Position numbers and translations under genes: made by a program. A DNA stretch of 16,625 bases, taken from the NCBI GenBank assembly GCA_023379345.1, contig JAMCUV010000042.1:1-16625 (forward strand). The letters are read 5' to 3'. The first letter of the stretch is position 1, and each line of letters starts with the position of its first letter. The notes under the pieces were generated by a model. That model ran no database searches. It worked only from the letters and a program-made list of their open reading frames with translations, and was not told the origin of the DNA. Source of the DNA: Thermoplasmatota archaeon (GTDB lineage Archaea > Thermoplasmatota > Thermoplasmata > Thermoplasmatales > Thermoplasmataceae). Positions 6,958-13,951 of this stretch are shown piece after piece.

Positions 6958-7019
6958 TGATCAATGTTGACGCAAATTTCACGGCAAATGCTGCTTTAAC
7001 AAGATTCCCCTGGAAAATT

Positions 7020-7062
7020 CCTACGTCTCCATGAAAGTGATATGCTAACACTGGAACGTAGG
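7020..7062. repeat. Large imperfect hairpin between moaE and tdh promoters
   Basis: CCTACGT at 7020-7026 pairs with ACGTAGG at 7056-7062. After a single unpaired C, TCCA at 7028-7031 pairs with TGGA at 7052-7055, and GTG at 7037-7039 can pair with CAC at 7049-7051. The element lies between the two divergent promoters, about 20 bp before the tdh TATA-like sequence. It could be a DNA operator or a structured RNA. Confidence 0.65.
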
Positions 7063-7075
7063 GGAGCAAAATCGC

Positions 7076-7089
7076 AAGAATTAATGAAC
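7076..7089 (+). promoter_or_regulatory. Weak candidate TATA box for tdh
   Basis: AAGAATTAATGAAC contains an AT-rich core about 27 bp before the ATG at 7109. It is the best-placed promoter-like sequence for a leaderless tdh message but is a poor match. Confidence 0.3.
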
Positions 7090-7108
7090 TTCATGGCACT
7101 TCCCAGGC

Positions 7109-8074
7109 ATGGGCACTATCCTGGTGACCGGGTCCCTGGGTCAGATAGGTACAGAACTTGTTCCCCTGCTTGTCAAGAAATTCGGGCCGTCTAGGGTTAT
7201 AGCAAGCGACGTGAAACCGCCAAGTTCAGATATTTTTCATGACGTTGAATACATACCTATGGACGTAACAGACAGGGAAATGGTTGCATCCACGTTGAAG
7301 GAGCGGTCAGTGACAGAAGTTTTCCACATGGCAGGCATCCTTTCAGCACTGGGTGAAAGAAACCCGGAGCTGGCGTTCATGGTGAACAGCGTGGGGACAT
7401 TCAACGTACTGGACTCCGCAATGAAGGCAGGCGTAAACAGGGTGATGATCCCCAGCACAATAGGGGTGTTCGGGAAAGATACGCCCCGCGACAATGTCCC
7501 TGTGGTAACCATCACAAGACCCACAACAATGTATGGCGTGACCAAGGTCAATGCCGAGCTCCTGTCGGCGTATTATCGCAGCAAATTCGGCCTGGATGTC
7601 AGGGGTGTGCGATATCCCGGGATCGTCAGCTACAAGACTCCTCCGTCGGCCGGCACAACTGACTACGCTGTGGATATGTATTACCACGCAGTTGCCGGGA
7701 AGAATTATGAATGCTACCTGAAGGAGGACGCTGCCCTCCCCATGATGTACATGCCAGATGCGCTTGATTCCCTGATGAAGCTTTACTCCGCCGATGAAAG
7801 CAGGCTCAGGTATACCATAGACTACAATATATCAGCTTTCAGCTTTGACCCAAGGACTCTGGCGGAATCCATCAGGAAAGTGATACCTGGCTTCAATGTG
7901 ACCTACAGGCCTGACTACAGGCAGGCAATAGCAGAAACGTGGCCAAGAAGCCTGGATTCAACAGACGCAAAAATCGACTGGGGCTTCTCACCGGATTATG
8001 ACCTTGACGCAATGACAGAAGATATGATCAGGAATTTGAACGAAATGCACCTGAAGAGCCAGCCTAGTCGGTGA
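7109..8074 (+). CDS. tdh: L-threonine 3-dehydrogenase, SDR (epimerase-like) type
   Basis: Oxidises L-threonine with NAD+ to 2-amino-3-ketobutyrate, the entry to threonine breakdown to glycine and acetyl-CoA. 321 aa, extended short-chain dehydrogenase fold. The Rossmann motif is G8-x2-G11-x2-G14 (VTGSLGQIG); the catalytic triad is Ser116 (PSTIGVFG), Tyr142 and Lys146 (YGVTK). Segments RPTTMYGVTK, RGVRYPGIVS and SAGTTDYAVDMYYHA are characteristic of this threonine dehydrogenase branch, known from Thermoplasma volcanium and animals, rather than of UDP-glucose epimerases. An NAD-sugar epimerase is the alternative but less likely. Start ATG at 7109 gives the expected N-terminus directly before the beta-1 strand. 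Its 3' end overlaps the convergent sufR-like gene by 11 bp. Confidence 0.9.
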   Translation: MGTILVTGSLGQIGTELVPLLVKKFGPSRVIASDVKPPSSDIFHDVEYIPMDVTDREMVASTLKERSVTEVFHMAGILSALGERNPELAFMVNSVGTFNVLDSAMKAGVNRVMIPSTIGVFGKDTPRDNVPVVTITRPTTMYGVTKVNAELLSAYYRSKFGLDVRGVRYPGIVSYKTPPSAGTTDYAVDMYYHAVAGKNYECYLKEDAALPMMYMPDALDSLMKLYSADESRLRYTIDYNISAFSFDPRTLAESIRKVIPGFNVTYRPDYRQAIAETWPRSLDSTDAKIDWGFSPDYDLDAMTEDMIRNLNEMHLKSQPSR

Positions 8075-8741
8075 GGCTTACTTCAACAACGCATTTGTTG
8101 TCGCCATCAGAGAATTTCTCCCTGATCCGGAAGTCCTGGTTGATGGAGCTCTTTATTATGTCTGATCCAAGGGCTGTGCATATGATCCTGCTGTTGTTCT
8201 TTGCAAGCTCATAAAATATGCAGTTGTGCCTTATTATCCTCACAACATCATCGGTGACCTCCAGGCGTGCGTAATAGCCGAGCTTGTTCAAAGTCCCAAC
8301 GAATTCCTGGAGCCTCTTCAGCTTGTCCTCCCTTGATTCAGGAATTCCTGAGGGCCTCTTCCAGCCAGATTCACCAACTATCTTGTCCGCAACCTTTCCC
8401 AGGATGAAATTGACCTTCTCTCTCCCGAATTCTGATTCAAGCTCCTCCACCAGCATTGTTGCGAATGAGATGTATCTCTTTGGCAGGAGCCCCATGCCCT
8501 TTTCCGTGAGCCTGTAGAATTTCTTGGGCCTTCCTGTTCCCCCTCCCCTGAAAAATGGCTGGACATAGCCCTTCTTTTCCAGTGATTCCATGTGTTCCTT
8601 GACGGCGTTCTTGTTAATGCCAAGCAGGTGGGCAAGGTCATCCATGCTTCTCTCTGAATAACTCAGCTCCTGGATTATGTTGCCCTTCATCTGCCCAAGA
8701 AGTGAGGACAGCTCACCCATGGTCTCAACGGTATCTTCCAT
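8064..8741 (-). CDS. SufR-like winged-helix regulator with C-terminal cysteines (putative Fe-S sensor)
   Basis: 225 aa. The N-terminal third is a winged helix-turn-helix: residues about 17-65 hold SERSMDDLAHLLGINKNAVKEHMESLEKKG, then a basic wing GGGTGRPKKFYRLTEKG. The C-terminal half has three Cys: C174 (in RHNCIF), C188 (IICTAL) and C217 (NKCVVEV), in the arrangement and near the spacing of the Fe-S ligands of cyanobacterial and actinobacterial SufR, as I recall them. It is divergent from sufC, with its start 105 bp away, so it likely represses the suf operon and itself when holding a cluster. The frame begins at a TTG at 8747, but the ATG at 8741 is preferred. An alternative is a generic DeoR/ArsR-type regulator. 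Ends with TAG, overlapping tdh by 11 bp. Confidence 0.85.
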   Translation of the reverse strand: MEDTVETMGELSSLLGQMKGNIIQELSYSERSMDDLAHLLGINKNAVKEHMESLEKKGYVQPFFRGGGTGRPKKFYRLTEKGMGLLPKRYISFATMLVEELESEFGREKVNFILGKVADKIVGESGWKRPSGIPESREDKLKRLQEFVGTLNKLGYYARLEVTDDVVRIIRHNCIFYELAKNNSRIICTALGSDIIKSSINQDFRIREKFSDGDNKCVVEVSLTD

Positions 8742-8768
8742 GTTCAACTAATAGCCATGCGCGAGCGC

Positions 8769-8776
8769 TATATATA
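8769..8776 (-). promoter_or_regulatory. Candidate TATA box for the sufR-like gene
   Basis: TATATATA is centred about 31 bp before the ATG at 8741, predicting a start near 8747 and an almost leaderless message. It is flanked on the start-codon side by a GCGC-GA-GCGC dyad at 8759-8768. Confidence 0.5.
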
Positions 8777-8803
8777 CTTTAGTCAGTTTAGACATAAGAA
8801 AGT
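8776..8803. promoter_or_regulatory. Possible operator between the two suf promoters
   Basis: ACTTT at 8776-8780 and AAAGT at 8799-8803 form a spaced dyad lying exactly between the TATA boxes of the sufR-like gene and sufC. A repressor bound here could block both. The repeat half-sites are short, so this is a candidate only. Confidence 0.25.
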
Positions 8804-8804
8804 G

Positions 8805-8812
8805 TTTAAATA
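8805..8812 (+). promoter_or_regulatory. Candidate TATA box for the suf operon
   Basis: TTTAAATA, a close match to the archaeal consensus, predicts transcription starting near 8834. That is about 13 nt before the TTG chosen as sufC start, just enough to include the AAGGTG ribosome site. Confidence 0.6.
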
Positions 8813-8834
8813 CAATTTATTCATATGCAATAAG

Positions 8835-8840
8835 AAGGTG
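8835..8840 (+). promoter_or_regulatory. Shine-Dalgarno that fixes a TTG start for sufC
   Basis: AAGGTG ends six bases before the TTG at 8847, the same spacing as the purA and sufB ribosome sites. It supports TTG rather than the upstream ATG at 8757, which lies before the promoter, or the in-frame GTG at 8838 inside this site. Confidence 0.65.
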
Positions 8841-8846
8841 CAACAT

Positions 8847-9590
8847 TTGCCGGAATTGATCATTAAGAATCTCAGTGCCTCAGTGGAGGGCAAACAGATA
8901 TTGAAGGGAGTGAATCTTACAGTGAAGGGCGGGGAAATACACGCTCTCATGGGCCCCAACGGGGCAGGAAAGAGCACCCTTGGGAATGTGCTCATAGGGC
9001 ATCCCAACTACGTCATAAACGGAGGTTCCATCATACTTGATGGAAAGGATCTCACCGGCAAGACTCCCGAGGAGAGGGCAAGGGCAGGCCTGTTCCTGGC
9101 ATTCCAGAGCCCGGTTGCAGTCGTTGGCGTGAAGTTATCAGCATTCATGAGGGCTGCGTACAAGCAGGTCCATCCAGAGGACAAATCAAAGCTTTCAGAA
9201 TTCTATGACAGGATGAAGATACACATGAAGAAGGTCGGACTGGACGAATCCTTCATGTCAAGATCGGTCAATGACGGCTTTTCGGGCGGGGAGAGAAAAA
9301 GATTCGAGATCCTGCAGATGATGATCCTGCGGCCCAAGATTGTGGTGCTGGATGAGATTGATTCGGGCCTGGATGTGGATGCCCTGAAGCTGGTTGCGGA
9401 GGAGATCAAGGAATATTACAGCCAGGAAGTGGGCTTCCTCATAATTACCCATTACCAGAGAATACTGAAGGACATAGAGCCGGAGTTCGTGCACATCCTC
9501 AAGGATGGGAAGATTGTCATGGACGGGGACAACAGCCTGTCACTGAGGATCGAGGAAGAAGGGTACGACTGGATAAAGAATACTGCGTGA
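8847..9590 (+). CDS. sufC: SufC, ATPase of the SufBCD Fe-S scaffold
   Basis: ABC-type ATPase that drives conformational change of the SufB-SufD scaffold during Fe-S cluster assembly. 247 aa from the TTG start, matching the ~250 aa family length. Walker A GPNGAGKST at 36-44; Q-loop in FLAFQSPV; ABC signature FSGGE at 145-149; Walker B IVVLDEIDSGLD with Asp169-Glu170; switch His202 in ITHYQRIL. The sequence around FSGGERKRFEILQM and LDALKLVAEE is specific to SufC rather than transport ATPases. The frame is open to an ATG at 8757, but those 30 codons contain the promoter and do not match the family. First gene of the operon, with 11 bp to sufB. Confidence 0.96.
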   Translation: MPELIIKNLSASVEGKQILKGVNLTVKGGEIHALMGPNGAGKSTLGNVLIGHPNYVINGGSIILDGKDLTGKTPEERARAGLFLAFQSPVAVVGVKLSAFMRAAYKQVHPEDKSKLSEFYDRMKIHMKKVGLDESFMSRSVNDGFSGGERKRFEILQMMILRPKIVVLDEIDSGLDVDALKLVAEEIKEYYSQEVGFLIITHYQRILKDIEPEFVHILKDGKIVMDGDNSLSLRIEEEGYDWIKNTA

Positions 9591-9595
9591 GGTGA
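9589..9595 (+). promoter_or_regulatory. Ribosome binding site of sufB overlapping the sufC stop
   Basis: GAGGTGA begins inside the sufC TGA codon and ends six bases before the sufB ATG, indicating independent initiation of sufB within the operon, coupled in space to sufC termination. Confidence 0.65.
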
Positions 9596-9601
9596 ATTAA
9601 T

Positions 9602-11050
9602 ATGGAAACAGAATACAGCAAGGAAGAGGAAATGGAAAAACTTCTTGAGGATCTCAAGAAGTCAAATGTAAGGAAAGAGGACTGGGAATTCCACGACAAC
9701 CTGCAGCCGGTGTACTCCACAGGTGCAGGCCTGAACAGGAAGATTGTGGAGGAGATATCGGAGATAAAGAAGGAACCAGACTGGATGAGGAGATTCAGGC
9801 TCAAGGCCCTTGAGATATTCCAGAGCAAGCCTGTTCCAACATGGGGCCCTGATCTTTCCGGCATAGACTGGGAGAACACAAAATATTACACACGTCCGGA
9901 CGAGATCACAACCAACAACTGGGATGAGGTTCCCGACCAGATCAAGGACACGTTCAAGAAGCTGGGGGTACCGGAGATGGAGCAGAAGTACCTTGCAGGA
10001 TCAGTTGCACAGTACGACAGCGAGGGTGTGTACCACAACCTCAGGAAGGTATGGGAAGACAAGGGCGTCCTGTTCATGGACCTTGATCTTGCACTGAAAA
10101 CCCATCCTGACCTGGTGAAGGACTACTTCTGCAAGGCAGTGCCGCCAACGGACAACAAGTTTGCCGCACTGAACGGTGCCGTGTGGAGCGGAGGATCATT
10201 CCTCTATGTTCCAAAGGGAGTCAAGATCGACATGCCCCTGCAGACCTATTTCAGGATGAATGGGGAGCAGACCGGCCAGTTTGAGCACACAATTGTTGTG
10301 GCGGATGAGGGCTCAAGCGTCCACTACATTGAGGGATGCACTGCCCCGAGATACGAGAAAAACTCTCTGCACAGCGCAATAGTTGAAATATACGTGAACA
10401 AGAACGCCCACGCAAGGTACACAAGCGTTCAGAACTGGTCAAAGAGCGTGTACAACATGCCAACAAAAAGAGCATGGGTTGAGGAGAACGGCCAGATGGA
10501 ATGGGTGGGCGGATCGCTGGGTTCCAAGGTGACAATGCTTTACCCGTCGTCATACCTGAGAGGCCCTCATGCATCGGCGCACAACCTCAATGTGTCACTG
10601 GCAGGACCGGGCACCATCAAGGATACCGGGGCCAAGGCGCTTCACCTGGCACCATATACCAGTTCAAGGATTGTTGCAAAGAGCATAAGCATCGAGGACG
10701 GGAAGGCAATATACCGCGGACTGCTGAGGATGAACAAGGGTGCTGTCCATTCCAAGAGCCATGTCCAGTGTGATGCACTGCTCATAAACGATGAATCCCA
10801 GAGCTTCACGTTCCCGCACGACGAGATATACGAACCCACCGCCACGTTCGGCCATGAAGCCACTGTGGGCAGGATAGGGACAGACGAACTCACGTATCTC
10901 AGGTCCAGGGGGCTCAGCGAGGACGAGGCCAGCTCAATGATAGTTCTCGGCTTCCTTGATGACGTCATGAAGGAAATCCCAATGGAATTCGCCGTGGAGA
11001 TGAACAGGCTCATCAAGCTTGAAATGAACAAGCTTGGCGCAGTAGGATGA
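9602..11050 (+). CDS. sufB: SufB, Fe-S cluster assembly scaffold subunit
   Basis: Core scaffold on which nascent clusters are built in the SufBC2D complex. 482 aa, close to the 495 aa of E. coli SufB. N-terminal helical region with WMRRFRLKALEIFQSKPVPTWGPDL; beta-helix segment with NGAVWSGGSFLYVPKGVKID, then VEENGQMEWVGGSLGSKVTM. The key Cys390 sits in HVQCDALLIND, equivalent to E. coli Cys405. It is followed by the FGHEATVGRIGTDELTYLRS segment at the SufD interface and the C-terminal helical domain that binds SufC. All expected landmarks are intact. Downstream sufD starts six bases after the stop. Confidence 0.97.
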   Translation: METEYSKEEEMEKLLEDLKKSNVRKEDWEFHDNLQPVYSTGAGLNRKIVEEISEIKKEPDWMRRFRLKALEIFQSKPVPTWGPDLSGIDWENTKYYTRPDEITTNNWDEVPDQIKDTFKKLGVPEMEQKYLAGSVAQYDSEGVYHNLRKVWEDKGVLFMDLDLALKTHPDLVKDYFCKAVPPTDNKFAALNGAVWSGGSFLYVPKGVKIDMPLQTYFRMNGEQTGQFEHTIVVADEGSSVHYIEGCTAPRYEKNSLHSAIVEIYVNKNAHARYTSVQNWSKSVYNMPTKRAWVEENGQMEWVGGSLGSKVTMLYPSSYLRGPHASAHNLNVSLAGPGTIKDTGAKALHLAPYTSSRIVAKSISIEDGKAIYRGLLRMNKGAVHSKSHVQCDALLINDESQSFTFPHDEIYEPTATFGHEATVGRIGTDELTYLRSRGLSEDEASSMIVLGFLDDVMKEIPMEFAVEMNRLIKLEMNKLGAVG

Positions 11051-11056
11051 TCTTCC

Positions 11057-12304
11057 ATGGAGAACTATCCTGAATTACTCAGAAACAGGCTGAATGACCC
11101 AGCCTATGAATACCGGAGGGATTCTTTCCTCCAATTCCTGAAGGCACCGGTCCGCACCTACAAGGAAAGCCCCACGGTGAAGGACTATGTGGAGGTTGCG
11201 GATAGTGAGCTGGAGCGGATGATCTACGCTGAGCCTGTGAACGGGTCATTTGATCCCCAGGCAGATGGCACAGCCCAGATTGTCATGTCCAATGACGTCT
11301 TAACCAGATCGTCAATCCCTGAGAAATCCGGGGTGGTCATAACCGACATGGCAACGGCAATACGGGAAAACCGCGCACTTGTGGAGGAATACGTCTATCC
11401 CAATCTCGGCAGGGACAGGACAGAGCACCTCATCAACGCTGCGTGGAGGAACGGCCTCTTCATATATATCCCGGACAGGACGGATATATCCCTGAGGATC
11501 CACCAGATATCGGATTCCAGGGAATCATATTCAAAGAAATCAGTAATAATATGCGGGAAGGACAGCAGCGTGAAGATAACCGACATTCACGTATCACAGG
11601 GCAATGGAAATGGCATACAGGGACAGAACATATACTGCCATGTGGGGGAGAACAGCACCATGCAGTACAGCTATCTTCAGGACAAGGAAAACACCGCCAC
11701 AGACCTGACTTACATAAGAGAATTCCTGGGCAGATATGCCCGATTCCGGCTGTTCCATATAAACCACGGATCTTCCAGGGTCATATTCACGGACGAGTCC
11801 GTACAGATTGGTGAATCATCAGACTTCAGGGTTTACGGGGTAAATTTCAGCAGCGGCACCCAGAAGATGGATATCAGGGACAGCAGTTTCCAGGTGGGGA
11901 CCGGATCCTCATCAGATATTCAGGTCAGGGGTGTTGTAACAGGTAAGAGCTCAACAATCCACAGGGGAAACATAGATCTTGAGGAGGTGGCCAGGAACTC
12001 CACAGGCTTCTATGATTCAAGAATACTGTTGCTTTCCAAGGACGGTTACGCAAACAGCAAGCCAGGGCTTATGATCAAGAATGCCAACACAAGGTCAAAG
12101 CACGCATCCTCCATAAGCGATGTGGACGAGGATCAGGTCTTCTATCTCAGGTCACGTGGCATAGGCGAAGCCCAGGCAAAACGCATGATCACTGCAGGTT
12201 TTGTTGAATCACTCATTGAAAGGGGCGGCGACCAGGAGATGATCATGAAAGTAAACGAATATGCAGAGGGACTTGGTGTGGATGCCTTCCTGGGAACGGA
12301 TTAA
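11057..12304 (+). CDS. sufD: SufD, Fe-S cluster assembly scaffold subunit
   Basis: Partner of SufB in the SufBC2D scaffold, needed for iron acquisition in E. coli. 415 aa, about the length of E. coli SufD. A divergent N-terminal half is followed by the beta-helix (FLGRYARFRLFHINHGSSR, DIQVRGVVTGKSSTIHRG) and the conserved end KHASSISDVDEDQVFYLRSRGI. His349 in that stretch corresponds to E. coli SufD His360, important for assembly; the neighbouring Cys358 position is Ser here. Many archaea keep only SufB and SufC, so a distinct SufD marks a complete system. Its last 23 bp overlap the preferred sufS start. Confidence 0.93.
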   Translation: MENYPELLRNRLNDPAYEYRRDSFLQFLKAPVRTYKESPTVKDYVEVADSELERMIYAEPVNGSFDPQADGTAQIVMSNDVLTRSSIPEKSGVVITDMATAIRENRALVEEYVYPNLGRDRTEHLINAAWRNGLFIYIPDRTDISLRIHQISDSRESYSKKSVIICGKDSSVKITDIHVSQGNGNGIQGQNIYCHVGENSTMQYSYLQDKENTATDLTYIREFLGRYARFRLFHINHGSSRVIFTDESVQIGESSDFRVYGVNFSSGTQKMDIRDSSFQVGTGSSSDIQVRGVVTGKSSTIHRGNIDLEEVARNSTGFYDSRILLLSKDGYANSKPGLMIKNANTRSKHASSISDVDEDQVFYLRSRGIGEAQAKRMITAGFVESLIERGGDQEMIMKVNEYAEGLGVDAFLGTD

Positions 12305-13562
12305 GGAAGATTTCCCTATTTTCCATAACCTGGGCAGCGGCTACACCTATCTTGACAGCGCAGCAACAAGCCAGAAGCCCCTGTTCGTCATAAATGCAAT
12401 ATCTGATTTTTATCTTTACCACAACAGCAACGTGCATCGTGGCATATACAGGCTCAGTGAGGAAGCCACAGAGATGTACGACAGGTCGCGGGAAAACGTA
12501 TCACGCTTCATCGGTTCACGTGATCCCGGGCAGATAGTCTTTGTGAGGAACGCCACCGAGGGCCTGAATCTTCTCTCATACACCCTGGGCAGGGAAATGG
12601 CCCAGGGAGACGAAATCCTGATAACCATAATGGAGCATCATTCAAACATAGTGCCGTGGCAGTTCCTTCAGGACAGGGGAATAAAACTTGTCTATGCTGA
12701 CATCAGGCCCGATGGCACCCTGGATATGGATGATCTGCAGAGCAAGATGTCGCCAAGGACCAGAATCGTATCAGTGACCCATGTGTCAAATGTCCTTGGG
12801 ACGGTCAATCCTGTAAGGGAGATAGGAAAAATGGCACATGACAACGGATCCACATTCATAGTCGACGGCGCGCAGAGCGTCCCCCATATGCCGGTTGATG
12901 TTGAAGCCATGGGGTGCGATTTCATGGCGTTTTCAGGCCACAAGATGCTTGGACCCACAGGCATCGGCGTGCTCTACGGGAGGAAGGAACTTCTGGAGAG
13001 GATGCACCCGTTCATGGGAGGCGGTGAAATGATCAGCGAGGTCTACAGGGATTATTCAACATGGGCCGAGGTGCCTGAGAAGTTTGAGGCAGGCACACCG
13101 GATATAGCCGGGGCCATAGGTCTCTCTGCTGCAGTGGATTACCTGAGATCAATGGGTATGGACAATGTCATGAAACATGGGCGTGATCTCATAAGGCTGA
13201 CCCTGGAAATGGAGGAGGAAGAAAACATACCGGGGCTTGTATCTTACGGCCCCAGAGATACGGAGATAAGGGGTCCTGTGTATTCTTTCTCAATAGGGGA
13301 TATCTCGCCATTCAGCGTCAACCAGACACTTTCAGAGGACGGAATAGGTGTGGGGGCATCAATTCATCCCCATGACGTGGCCTCCTCCCTGGACGCATCC
13401 GGAATTGCAGTGAGATCAGGGCACCACTGCGCAATGCCGCTGACCCACAGGCTCAACACGGTTGCCACAACACGTGCATCATACTATATCTACAACACGG
13501 AGGAAGATGTTAGAAAACTCTTCAGGTCCCTGAAAAGAACGGCAGAGGTGTACTCAAGATGA
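12282..13562 (+). CDS. sufS: SufS-type cysteine desulfurase (group II)
   Basis: PLP enzyme that removes sulfur from L-cysteine as an enzyme-bound persulfide and passes it to the scaffold. 426 aa from the ATG at 12282. Substrate-site segments TYLDSAATSQKP near the N-terminus and NVHRGIYRLSEEAT; MEHHSNIVPW with the PLP-stacking His; DGAQSVPHM; Schiff-base Lys221 in FSGHKMLGPTG; active-site Cys383 in RSGHHCAMPL, the SufS/CsdA-type loop. The frame opens at an ATG at 12261, seven codons earlier; 12282 gives the standard WERIKEDFPIF N-terminus, but neither has a clear ribosome site, and both overlap sufD. The stop overlaps the sufU ATG by 4 bp. Confidence 0.96.
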   Translation: MPSWERIKEDFPIFHNLGSGYTYLDSAATSQKPLFVINAISDFYLYHNSNVHRGIYRLSEEATEMYDRSRENVSRFIGSRDPGQIVFVRNATEGLNLLSYTLGREMAQGDEILITIMEHHSNIVPWQFLQDRGIKLVYADIRPDGTLDMDDLQSKMSPRTRIVSVTHVSNVLGTVNPVREIGKMAHDNGSTFIVDGAQSVPHMPVDVEAMGCDFMAFSGHKMLGPTGIGVLYGRKELLERMHPFMGGGEMISEVYRDYSTWAEVPEKFEAGTPDIAGAIGLSAAVDYLRSMGMDNVMKHGRDLIRLTLEMEEEENIPGLVSYGPRDTEIRGPVYSFSIGDISPFSVNQTLSEDGIGVGASIHPHDVASSLDASGIAVRSGHHCAMPLTHRLNTVATTRASYYIYNTEEDVRKLFRSLKRTAEVYSR

Positions 13563-13951
13563 CGGATGTTGAGGAGAAGACCGAGATACTCATGGATCAT
13601 TACCGATCGCCACATAACTACGGCAAGATGGAAGGCCCAACCGCACAGCTTCTGGAATACAATCCTGTGTGCGGGGACGCAGTCCAGATGTTTGTGAAGC
13701 TGAAGGGAAATATTGTGGAGGACGTAAAATTCATAGGAAGAGGATGCTCCATAAGCCAGGGATCAGCTTCCATGGTGACAGATCTTGCAAAGGGGAAGAG
13801 TGTTGAGGAGATCATGAAGATAGCGCCGCAGTTCCTGCTTGATCTCATCGGCCTGCCTCTTGGCCCAAGCAGGGAAAAATGTGCGCTGCTTCCACTGAAC
13901 ACTCTCCAGAAGTGCCTGTCGAAGCTGGACCGGGAAAATGTGAATAGATGA
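13559..13951 (+). CDS. sufU: SufU/IscU-family sulfur acceptor or scaffold protein
   Basis: Receives sulfur from SufS and either relays it (SufU) or builds clusters (IscU). 130 aa. The three conserved Cys are C38 (NPVCGD, with Asp40), C63 (GRGCSIS) and C108 (REKCALLPL); a fourth, C119, is not conserved in my recollection. GCSIS and a Lys before the third Cys are SufU-like, but the C63-C108 gap of 45 residues is near that of IscU, and the ~18-residue insertion of Bacillus SufU is absent. So it is a short SufU-like form. Translationally coupled by ATGA overlaps both to sufS upstream and to the ferredoxin downstream, indicating one operon and joint production with its sulfur donor. Confidence 0.93.
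   Translation: MTDVEEKTEILMDHYRSPHNYGKMEGPTAQLLEYNPVCGDAVQMFVKLKGNIVEDVKFIGRGCSISQGSASMVTDLAKGKSVEEIMKIAPQFLLDLIGLPLGPSREKCALLPLNTLQKCLSKLDRENVNR

Noticed and set aside
8757..8846. N-terminal extension of sufC from an ATG at 8757
   Set aside because: It would overlay the divergent promoters and adds 30 residues that no SufC has; TTG at 8847 has a well-placed ribosome site.
10251..11058. Long minus-strand open frames within sufB (107 and 138 codons)
   Set aside because: They lie opposite a highly conserved scaffold gene, have low-complexity Ser/Pro/Leu-rich translations, and lack promoter or ribosome sites.
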